The notes under the pieces: model-generated
The model's input: only the letters and a program-made list of their open reading frames with translations
Told to the model about the DNA's origin: nothing
Databases searched by the model: none
DNA from: Augochlora pura
Lineage: Eukaryota; Arthropoda; Insecta; Hymenoptera; Halictidae
Length of the DNA stretch: 64,000 nt
Reading direction: 5' to 3'
NCBI RefSeq assembly: GCF_028453695.1
Contig: NC_135776.1
Span: 2,170,001 to 2,234,000 of the forward strand
Shown: positions 27,201-35,768 of the stretch, in pieces
How positions within the stretch are numbered: position 1 is the stretch's first letter
Layout of the letters: each line of letters begins with the position of its first letter
Made by a program: the position numbers and the translations under genes

Positions 27201-30200
27201 GTAAAATATCCGGTTGGAGTAGTTACTCGGAAAAAATTGCACAGCTTCGTAGAGACTGAACGATCGTGACTTAGTGGAAAACAGCTGCCAATTGGTCGCA
27301 TGTACGGGGTGTCTCGCAGCGATCTACAACGAAAACAGGGATAAAACTATTTATGATCCATCAGCTTCGAAAAGTCAGAGACACCTTGTACAAAATAGTT
27401 AAAAAGCTCCCAGCACCTAGAAGAAGAGAGCAAAGTTACATTGAACGGTTCGATCTCCAACACAATTCGCGACTCTCTCTCTACCTCTCTCTCTGTCTCT
27501 TTCTCTCTCCCTCACACTTTCTATCTCTCTCTATGGTCTTGCCTAGTCGAAGTTCTGTCACGACCAGATAGGGGTAAGTACAAGAAGACGTCGGCCTCGA
27601 TTCATCAATATATATATTTATCTTCGCATGCGAGCATGTCAGCTTAGAAAGACGATGGCAATCGTCGCACCTAGAGCCTACCCTCCGCACCTCTCTAGGT
27701 AGTCGCTTCTTCAAGTCGCACCCCCTTTTGTGCTCCCCGATTCTCGGTTCTCCGTTCTCCACCCCTCCCCCCCCCCCCCCTTCCTCCCAAGCCCCCAAAA
27801 CACCCCCCTCGCCGCCCCCCTTCAGTTTTTTCCCCCCCCCCCCCCCCGGACCCACCCCACAGCAGACATATGCGTCTTCGGATCGGGATGTTAAATTTCG
27901 GGCCGTGAGTCTCGAGCCCCCGGCGGCATACCGGGGAGCCAATAGTCACCTCAGGAGATGCGATTTCACGAGACTGTATCACAGGGTTGGGCAAAGGGAT
28001 GCGCAACGTCGTGACACGACCGCGGCGTCGTCTGCGAGCTCTCGCCGACGAGCGCGGTGAATTCGTCGTTCGCGGATTTGCCGCGTTGAAAACGTGAGGA
28101 ATCCAGAATCCAGTGGTATTTTAATTGTACAATGTCCGAGTCATTCGTTTAATGAAATCGATGCTATAAAATTAATGATGACTGACCAACCTTCAGTTTG
28201 TTATAATCTGTCTTTAAAATTATCTGTATCAATTGTTGCAAATATCGAAAAGCAAGTAACAACTTTATTCTCTTTCTCAATGATCTTAATAGATTAAAAA
28301 TAATGCATTGACGTTTTAAAATGCTTTTAATTATGACACAGTTTTAAAGAGCAACCATCCTATATTAATAATAAAGCACGCGCGTTAGTTAATTTCCAAG
28401 TTCGATAGTCTCCGAATTAACATTCCATACTTCGATATACATAATATACTATGTAATAGAACGTAAACGCATAGAAAGAATGACAGTAAATCCACTGTTT
28501 AGATATTCTGAATTTTCGGACGTCTCTCATGTACAACAATGGAAGTTCGCGTAGTTCGTTCGCGGTCGGTCGATCGGGTTGTTCACTTTGCCCAGCGCTG
28601 GTCTCTTTCCGTCGAGTTCCCGTGGAGTTCCACGGGCGTCCGTGGACGTCGTCGAGATCCCGAGGATCTCGAATTCTCTGCGCAGCTTAGCGAGAAGCTT
28701 CCGAGCGGTGTCCACGCGATGGATCTTCGACGCGGATCGAAGGATCGCGGCACAGGACCGCTCGGAAGTTTCTCCGCCCGCTGGACCCGTCGTACGACCG
28801 AGTGGCAGGAAACGGTTCGCCACGGCAACCGGATCGTTTGCTGCATTTTCCTTAAAATTTTCGTTTATGGTGTAGCGGAGGAGTTTATGAGCCAGCTGAC
28901 GCCGATATTTGAGAGTTTGAGGCAAAAGGAGGACCTCCCGTGCTCGTATCCCCTCCACATGCACGCCCCCTCTTATCATTGGGTAAATAAGAAAACTCTA
29001 TTCTCTGAATTCTGCTGTCGTTGGTGTGACACACGGTGTACCCCAGTATATATTAATCATTTCTCTATTGTTATATATACATATCGTACTATATATTATC
29101 TATTTTTCTGTGTACATCTCTGCTGCGTTTCTCACAATTTTTCTTTTTTTTTTGGTTTTTCTCTCTGTTTCGCAATATACTGGTTCGCTGTTTCTTTTTG
29201 AGTTTGGTCTGTCATTGTTGTTATTATCATTATTCTTACTATTATTATTATTATTATTGTTGTTGTTGTTGTTATTACTATTATTTTTTCTCATTTTTCT
29301 CTTCTCCAGTGTTTTCTTCCTTTTTTGTTTTCGTGTGAGCTTTACGTTCCGCGTCATCGTGCGACGACCGATGGAACGCGCGTGCGGCCTCGTCGATCTC
29401 GACGATCTCGATCCGCGGTATTCGATCTTTCGTTCGACGACCCTCCTCCTCTCTTCATTGCCCCGTCCACGATCATTCTCGAGAAGAACAACCGCAGACA
29501 CTCTGATCTCGACTGTGCCGTAGCTTGGATCCGAGGATCGTGCATGCGGTAGAACCGGTAGATTTAGATGAAAACCTCCTGCACGATCGAGCGAGGAAAC
29601 TCGCGTCAGGCTTCTCGAGGTATCATTCCGCGTTAACGCGACGGTGCGTCCACGTCGTGGATGTGGACGCTACGTCGCCGCCATTTTTCCCGTCCGTGCA
29701 ACGCACTGGACGCACTCGCAGCCAATCCTAATTCGTTGAAATTCACGGTTAAACATTTCGTCGATTCGACGCAGCTCTTCGAGAACAATTTTCCATCGCG
29801 TATCGAACCGCCGATGTTCGCATCGTCGCGAAGATGAATTCGGTCGCAGATGCGCATCTCCACGACGCAAACCACCACCGCATGAATTCACCATACCCTT
29901 GGATCTCGCCGCCAATTTCTCTCTGATTTCCGCGGTTGTAGTCTTGCCGGGTTATTCTTTGTGTTGCCATTGATTGGATGCCTCTGAACGATCCCCTGAT
30001 CCCCGTAGAACGAACCGTGGCTCTCTGTAGCGGAAGGGACGATCGGCATCCTCCGTAGCCGCGACCGGAAGTCGACCGGAAGTCTGTTCTCGCCGGGAAG
30101 GCGAGGCAACGATGGCGGCGAGGATATCGTTCGTCCCTTCGACGAAATTCGCGTGTTCCGGTTTTTTCGCGATGGATACCCACATATACACACACACGGT

Positions 30201-33200
30201 TCCGCGGATATGGTGTACTATCGATTCTTGTGCATAACGATCTCCTGTATTGCTGTATTGGTGCGTGCATAGTGGCGTTGATCGGAGACACTTCGAACCA
30301 CCATAAGCTACTCTATCTCTCCCAACTTCCTCTGGTAAGTTTGCATGGATCTTCTTTGTTTCTTTTCATTTCTTTTGATTTACACTGGAATTTCTCTAGA
30401 CAGTAAACACACGCTCTCTTCGACCACGGTCTCCTCCCGGTTTTTGTTCGCGTTGCTCTCGCCGATCGATCGATCGATCCTTCGATCACCGGCGGCAAAC
30501 GAACAGCGACCTCTGCCAGCACTTCGGCGTGGCTGTCGGCGAAATCGCGAGACGGATATGTTTTCCAAAAAGCCATTACAGTCGCTGACTTTGCGATTTC
30601 AGAATAATTTCCGTCCCGCGAAATCGTCGCGGCGCGCCCAACAGCCGAAAAACGACTCTGCTGTTTGTCCGCCTGATCGTCTGTCTACTTCTCTGTCTCT
30701 ACTCTCGAGTAGATCTCTCGTTCTGCTATTCTGAATCGTGCCCACGGCTTCAACTAACATTTCTGTCGCGTAGGTGAGAGAACGAAGCGCTCGAAGCGTT
30801 CCCATGGGACAGTCCAGGACGTCCCGGTCCTCTTTAAGCGCCGGAACGCCGGACAGCCTCAGCGACAACGAGAGCTCCTTCAGGATTGGATCCGCAAGGA
30901 AGACCAGCACGCCTTACAGAAGTCCCATTACCCCTGGTGAGTCTCTCCGCTTCTCCTACCGAGAAGAAAAATCCTACCGAGAGGAAAAACTAACTAAACT
31001 CGTGGCATTTCGCAGGCGGTAGTCGCCCTTCGAGCAGACCGGCCTCAAGGCCAGCATCCAGGCCAGCGTCTAGACCAACCAGCAGACCGGGGAGCAGACC
31101 AGCTTCGAGGCAGGGTAGCAAACCACCTAGTCGCTACGGTTCCACTCAGTCTCTCGACAGTACAGGTAGCGAATCGACGTTCCTACTATTTCAAAACAAA
31201 TATTAACCTCGACCGATAAGGATTAAAGTCCTGTTAAATTAGTCCTAGAATCTAAGTAAAACCGAGGCAGCAATTGTAAAATATGTTCTGACATTGTATC
31301 AATAATTTGCAGATGATTCGACCAACCTGAGTCGCATACCGCGCAGAACAACGGTCAGCAGCACAACGGGGAACACGCCGACCTCGAGCAGACATAACAG
31401 TATGTCAGGGAAAAGGCTTGGAACGCCTGTGAATGGATCAAGCTCGCGACCAAGGACGCCCACGGGGCTAGTTAGTCCGGCCAGTGGCGTGTCAGCGAGG
31501 TTCGTAGTCCCTAGACTCAACATAGAAAAGAGAACTACCGAACGAAAGGATACTTAAGGACTAACTCGCATCTTGAAGATAGATATTGATGATTTACTCG
31601 CATCCTACTACGTGGTAGAGATTAACGAGGACGGTATGCCAGAGAACAACGATACCATTCGATGGCAAACCCTGAGGATTCATTAATAGCGCCATGGGGT
31701 TCGCCAACCAATGGTATCCTGGTCTCAATGTTTAGGTGCATCGTGACGTAATCGCATATCCGGACGATCGGTGCACGATGATTTATGTATTTTCAGCCCC
31801 CCGCCCCCGGCATTTTCTACCTCGCCTTGTTTTATGTATCTTTTTTTGAGTTTCTATTACCTTTTCGTTTCTATTCGATCGAGGACGAAGTAAGATCGGA
31901 ACAGGTGGGCGACAGCACTTCTTAGAGACGCGGATAGATTGCTATATAGATTGTCTTAGAGCCCAGTTTCTTCACGCATATTAACGCCACTAGGTTCAAG
32001 CGTGTCGGTTTAACGACGATTAACATAAGTCTGGTTAATAACATGTTTTTAGGTTCGGCACGATCCATAGAGCTTCGAGCATTCCAACCCTGACTGGTGT
32101 CGGCACACCGATCAGGTAAACCTAAATTAACGTTTATCGGAGTCGAGGATCGGGTATACTCGCTTGCGCTTTCAACGCGGTCTCACGGTACGATTATGGC
32201 TGAGGATCTAACCACACGATGTCTTGCAGCAAGTTCAAAACTTTTTTGTGCAAGGAAATTCTTTGTCGCGAGTTCCACGGAAAGTTTTACGCTGTCTTGC
32301 CTAGCGAATGTCAAAAATACAAACAGATAGATTTAATCGAATTAGATTATTTCACTAAGTCAAATTAATATTGGAATTATTGTAAAATTAATTTTCAAAT
32401 CTGAGCGAATAATTCCAATATCCAGATACGGCGAGAGAGCGTACAATTATTTATGGTAATCGCGACAAAAGACTATTTATACAGCTCGTAGTACGTTCGC
32501 GAAAAATGGTGGAGGTTCTTTTTGTTTCTCTTTGTCTCATTCTCATTTTCCATCCGTTAACGTTGGGTTTATGGCTTTTTGGTTCTGGCTTTGGTTCTTC
32601 TGGTTTATGTTCGAGCTTTTTTCGTTCCGCGGGTCCCCGTCGATCTAACGGCAATTGTATTGATGATTGGTGATGGTTTAGCCACTCGAGGATCCCCGTG
32701 TACGTGGGCACGGATATAAAATCCCCGCAATCGACGACCAGCAATATATCCACCCATTCCATGCGAAGCAACGACTCGACGGTTTCTACCGATTCCACCG
32801 GGTATGGCCGAACTGTTTCCTCTGCTTTTAACACAGGCTAGCTTTCTCTTCTATCTTTCTCTCTTTACGCACTGTGTGCCCTATCTCGCACGTTCCAACC
32901 ACTCTAATTCCCGTGAAACCGTTCCTGGTACAACGTTTCCTAACCGGTTTGCCATTTTTGTTCGCTTGTTTGAAAACGAGACGCTTCGACGAACTTCGAT
33001 TTACAGTGTCGGTGTAAAAGAAAACGCAGAAAGTTGTACGATTAACGATATTCAAACGTTCGTCGAAGCGTCATCTATCACAGTTTCTTTCGTCATCTCT
33101 GTCTCTACACGACCACTAACTCAGCACCGCTTGGGACTCTTCAATAATCCTTTGTCGTGTCTGTTTTCTAACACCAGGAGCAGCTCGATGTGTTCGAACT

Positions 33201-33835
33201 CAGCGACTAACACCTCATCGGCCGTCAAGCCAGATAGGTAATCCATCGTTTCTCGGTCTCTGATTTGGTTTTTTTTTGTTTTTGTACTGAGGGTTGTCTT
33301 TTGCTTGTTCCGCGTGGCAGGTTCAAGCGAACCTTTGTGTAACACGCGCTCTATCGACCAGGCTGCGTGTACCACAGTTGTTCATCGTTCGAATCTAAAC
33401 GAGGGACATTGTATCCAACCCTAACACACGTTTCGTTAGCAAATAATATTTGTGGGTATTCAAATTTTCGTACACTGTCCGTAGAAAGAGTCTGCGCACA
33501 CAAACGTCTCTGCTAAGTGTACGTTCATTAAAGTTCAGTATTATAAATAGCATTTTTGGAACATGTCAATTTTTCGTTTGTTTCGTTTGTATGTTAGAAA
33601 GGGTCTATTGGGGTGTTCGGGTTGGACATGTTCCGAATTGTACAGGTATTAATATCGTTCTCGATCGTTCCACAGAACAAGGACACCGTCCAGCGGATCG
33701 AGCACGCCGCTACCGCCGTCTCTGAAGCTGTCGAGGAAGCCATCAGGTGCCTCCGACACCTCCGTCTCGACGCCGACCACCCAACGGAAAGGAAAACCAA
33801 CGCCGATCGACCAACGAGCACCATTCCGATTATAG
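1..33835 (+). CDS. shot: Spectraplakin (short stop / MACF1-dystonin family), 3' part, 25 exons
   Basis: Giant cytolinker that crosslinks actin and microtubules. The actin-binding calponin domains must lie left of the window. Exons read by splice sites and phase: 1-6269 (frame set by position 3), 9175-9321, 9394-9617, 9697-10491, 10570-11423, 11682-11971, 12044-13087, 13163-13640, 13706-13875, 13968-17611, 18653-20780, 20862-21109, 21952-22026, 22383-22554, 22623-22740, 22814-23043, 23253-23370, 26655-26806, 30774-30936, 31016-31165, 31313-31499, 32053-32115, 32682-32801, 33178-33237, 33676-33835 (TAG at 33833). Every join keeps phase, giving about 6018 codons plus stop. Domain order is plakin repeats, spectrin repeats, EF hand pair, GAS2 domain, SxIP tail. 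The C-terminus reads ...PIDQRAPFRL, which I recall as typical of insect shot. Alternative isoforms are expected in this family. The acceptor at 32682 is the least certain join. Confidence 0.93.
2015..2362 (+). repeat. In-frame Lys-Glu tandem repeat inside the shot plakin exon
   Basis: About 116 codons of a degenerate 9/18-nt repeat encode triplets such as LKE, PKE, SKE and ELKEPK. It is strongly purine-biased on the + strand and keeps the reading frame. The encoded stretch is highly charged and probably extended or helical between prolines. Copy number could vary between individuals. Confidence 0.85.
6270..9174 (+). other. Intron of shot, 2.9 kb
   Basis: Bounded by GTAAGT at 6270 and ATAG at 9171-9174. 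It holds a T/C-rich tract at 6293-6330 and (TA)n/(CATATA) microsatellites at 8350-8440. No exon-like ORF with both splice sites was found. Confidence 0.8.
8350..8440. repeat. TA/TATA microsatellite in a shot intron
   Basis: TATATATATA runs at about 8350-8362 and 8398-8440. Confidence 0.85.
9175..21109 (+). other. shot: Spectrin-repeat rod of shot
   Basis: Eleven exons (9175-21109) encode a long array of three-helix spectrin repeats, recognised by the recurring W..LL..W/L..R...L pattern with heptad hydrophobics, for example WLDNAR, WLNSIE, WLTRTE, WLADEL and WLEEAE at about 105-110 residue spacing. I estimate twenty or more repeats. The largest exon (13968-17611) holds roughly eleven. The exon at 11682-11971 starts with a Ser/Pro-rich insert (SQDGRSPSPAKL onward, about 45 residues) that interrupts a repeat and looks like an optional spacer. 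The rod makes the molecule long and flexible between the actin-binding and microtubule-binding ends. Confidence 0.9.
17612..18652 (+). other. Intron of shot, 1.0 kb
   Basis: Donor GTAACC at 17612 and acceptor TTTTACAG ending at 18652. The open frame starting at 18519 is only intron run-in to exon 18653. Nothing else recognisable. Confidence 0.75.
21110..21951 (+). other. Intron of shot, 0.84 kb
   Basis: Donor GTACGT at 21110 and acceptor TGTTTAG at 21951. Reading through adds 36 codons to a TAG at 21216, so retention would truncate the protein before the EF/GAS2 module. No other feature seen. Confidence 0.7.
22027..22382 (+). other. Intron of shot, 0.36 kb
   Basis: Donor GTTCGT at 22027 and acceptor CCACAG at 22382. 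T-rich, and no feature seen. Confidence 0.75.
23371..26654 (+). other. Intron of shot, 3.3 kb, inside the GAS2 domain
   Basis: Donor GTGAGT at 23371 and acceptor CACTGTAG at 26654. It contains a TG/CG-rich stretch near 25080-25155 and CT microsatellites at 26360-26395 and 26490-26520. No alternative exon could be supported. Confidence 0.75.
26360..26520 (+). repeat. CT-rich microsatellites in a shot intron
   Basis: (CT)n runs at about 26370-26390 and 26490-26520 in pyrimidine-rich sequence. Apparent ORFs here are low-complexity artefacts. Confidence 0.88.
26807..30773 (+). other. Intron of shot, 4.0 kb
   Basis: Donor GTAACG at 26807 and acceptor GCGTAG at 30773. It contains a CT repeat (27475-27535), poly-C tracts (27765-27848), a GC-rich stretch open on both strands (28527-29000), and (TTA)n/(TTG)n repeats (29228-29290). 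No exon could be assigned. Confidence 0.7.
27765..27848 (+). repeat. Poly-C tracts (poly-G on the minus strand)
   Basis: Several runs of 6 or more cytosines, the longest about 14-17, within 85 nt of a shot intron. Confidence 0.9.
31019..31140 (+). repeat. Tandem Ser-Arg-Pro codon repeat in shot
   Basis: About 40 codons read as repeated S-R-P-x units (SRPSSRPASRPASRP and similar), from a degenerate 12-nt repeat. Basic SRP-rich stretches next to SxIP motifs help microtubule-lattice binding in this family; that role here is inference. Confidence 0.8.
31500..32052 (+). other. Intron of shot, 0.55 kb
   Basis: Donor GTTCGT and acceptor TTTTTAG. If retained, the frame adds about 18 residues and stops at 31554-31556, giving a shortened tail without the two later SxIP motifs. 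Otherwise featureless. Confidence 0.65.
32116..32681 (+). other. Intron of shot, 0.57 kb
   Basis: Donor GTAAAC and acceptor GGTTTAG, with no internal feature seen. An alternative acceptor 9 nt further in (ACTCGAG at 32690) would remove three residues. Confidence 0.6.
32802..33177 (+). other. Intron of shot, 0.38 kb
   Basis: Donor GTATGG after 32801 and acceptor ACACCAG at 33177. T/C-rich before the acceptor, and nothing else seen. Confidence 0.7.
33238..33675 (+). other. Last intron of shot, 0.44 kb
   Basis: Donor GTAATC and acceptor TTCCACAG at 33675. The join restores AGA-ACA-AGG (R-T-R) before TPSSGSS. No internal feature seen. Confidence 0.7.
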
Positions 33836-33949
33836 TCGCCGGGACATATTCGTATAGTCACGCGAACGAAAAGGCCAAACGTCGGCGGCGGGATCAGCGA
33901 CCCGCGCAACGGGGATCACCGTCGACGCAACGCTTAGGATAATCTAATC

Positions 33950-34010
33950 TAATATATAAATCTATAAATATATATATATATAAAAAATATATATATATAT
34001 AAATATATGT
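33950..34010. repeat. TA-rich microsatellite in shot 3' UTR
   Basis: Alternating TATATA runs with short A-runs, about 115 nt after the shot stop codon. They could form AU-rich hairpins in the mRNA. Confidence 0.8.
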
Positions 34011-34469
34011 AATAACGATTCGAAGTCGCGCGCGAACGCGCGAGCCCGAGAGCATTGCCTGTCTCGTGAATTAGCTACCGTTTCGCTACCTATGACGAGA
34101 ATGTGCTCTTTGGGTACGTTCACTAATCGAGTGTGAAAGAGCTTAACATTATTACCGAACTATTTTGTAAAAATGCGTAGTAATCGCGCGACGAAAGACG
34201 CGAGAGATTGAACGCGACCGTGCGATCCAAAGAGAGAAATCGTTTGGTCGCGTTACACCGGAAAAAAAAGTATAGTGCCCAAGAAAGTTTTACGTCGCCG
34301 CGACGCTACGTACCGCGTCGAATTTAACACAGTTTTTTCGTAAGCAAGTTTCTTTACCAGAGACACAGAGAGACATAGCCGATAACGATTTATTATTAAT
34401 TGTAATTGTAATGCTGCGCTACCCAATAGAACTACTAGGTGTTCACCAGCCGTAACCGTTGAGAGATTG

Positions 34470-34472
34470 CGC

Positions 34473-34506
<34 letters not shown>
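34470..34506 (+). repeat. (GA)n microsatellite
   Basis: An uninterrupted GA dinucleotide run in the shot/capu convergent region. Confidence 0.9.
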
Positions 34507-34509
<3 letters not shown>

Positions 34510-35116
34510 CGAGATTGCGTGGATGCGTGTTCTGCGAATCGGTACCGTTACACGATCGTTTCGTCGATCGTGTTGTTTCGTCTCGTCTCGCGATGCTCGT
34601 TCCGTCGGAGCCCGGGATCGTCGCAACGGGAGCAAACGTCGAAAAAGGTGTGGGAAAAGAATCGGTAATTTCTCGGGAATCGACGGGGAAATTCGAAACG
34701 AGGGGTAGACCATGATGTACATATAATTGCTCGATTGCTCTCCGGCTCGGTGTCGCGACCGGGAACCACTCCGCGAATAAGACAGTTTCCTAGAAAAGAC
34801 ACGAGAGTCAACGCTACCCGCGACCGGATTGCCTTAAAAGTCTATCGCCGTGCCGCTTTCTGCGCGAATCGTACCTGCCTGCCGAGGCGAGCCGACCACC
34901 GGAAGTAGTAATTTGTAGAAACCGTCGCGACAAGCGCCCAGGCCAACCAGTCGGTGTCCCGTCTCGCGTTCGTTAAATAGAAACGGTCGGGGTCCCGTGG
35001 AACGAGATCTCTCTGGCTCGCGAAAAGAGAAAACGGCGATCGATCTTTACTCTTCCTTTTGAAGATTTTCTTCTTTTCATTCGTTTTCTTTTATACTCTC
35101 GAGTTGAACAGCACGT

Positions 35117-35240
35117 ACCGATGATGATGATGATGATGATGATGATGTTTATGATTATTATAATGATCATGATTACGACGATGAGATTGTGATGTTGGTG
35201 ATTATGATGATGGCGATGATGATGATGATGATGATGATCA
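35117..35240 (+). repeat. (GAT)n microsatellite, two blocks
   Basis: GATGATGAT runs at about 35119-35149 and 35213-35238, separated by degenerate GAT/TAT copies. Intergenic. Confidence 0.88.
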
Positions 35241-35491
35241 TACGGCGATTAATCTATTAATCTATCCCCTTAAATGTTAATCTCTGTTTTCGCTTTTACT
35301 TGAAGGTTTTGTATCGTCGCTACTAATTGCAGTGGAAAGAAACAAAAAATATACGCAAAACGCACACGCATTTGACACCAAACGGTCTACCAGTAGATCT
35401 TAATACCAGCGCGATCCTTTCCTTTGTCTCTGAAGAGGATAAGAAAGATTAGGATGAATAACTAATTGTTGATCGTGTAAAAAACGTATCG

Positions 35492-35497
35492 TTTATT
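35492..35497 (-). terminator. Candidate poly(A) signal of capu
   Basis: TTTATT on the + strand, that is AATAAA on the minus strand, 272 nt past the capu stop codon. Confidence 0.45.
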
Positions 35498-35768
35498 ATC
35501 ATTATTAATCGAAAACTCGTTATATCGCAAAAAACAACGTATTTACAAATAATTCTGTGCAAACTTAACGAGCCTATGTACAGTAACACATTCATATATC
35601 CTACGCGATTGAGTTTCTCGTCGTGTGTGCGTTCGATCTCGATTAGTGCCGTAGAGCGTGGATCCCAGGATCAATGAATCCACGCAAGCTGCTGTCGCTC
35701 CGGGACAGCCAGACTGTCCTCGCTCGAAGACTCATTTCCAAGGCTTCAGCTCGCGGCGAATTCCCGAT

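Larger units (their letters stand above)
30774..33835 (+). other. shot: C-terminal EB1-binding tail of shot
   Basis: Seven small exons encode a basic Ser/Arg/Pro/Thr-rich disordered tail. Three SxIP-type motifs are visible: SRIP followed by RR at 31330-31341, SSIP at 32075-32086, and SRIP at 32686-32697. SxIP motifs recruit spectraplakins to growing microtubule plus ends through EB1. Exon 31016-31165 carries a tandem SRP repeat. The tail ends with the stop at 33833-33835. Confidence 0.88.
33836..35768. other. Convergent 3' region between shot and capu
   Basis: shot (+) stops at 33835 and capu (-) stops at 35769, so this 1.9 kb holds both 3' UTRs. It contains TA repeats (33950-34010), a GA repeat (34470-34506) and GAT repeats (35117-35240). 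I found no AATAAA on the + strand for shot. A TTTATT (AATAAA on the minus strand) lies at 35492-35497 for capu. Confidence 0.7.

Noticed and set aside
29026..29523. Hydrophobic 165-codon ORF that looks like a membrane protein
   Set aside because: Poly-Leu comes from a (TTA)n/(TTG)n microsatellite, and nothing around it supports a gene.
34435..34722. ORFs on both strands around 34.4-34.8 kb
   Set aside because: Driven by the GA repeat within the shot 3' region, with no family or splice support.
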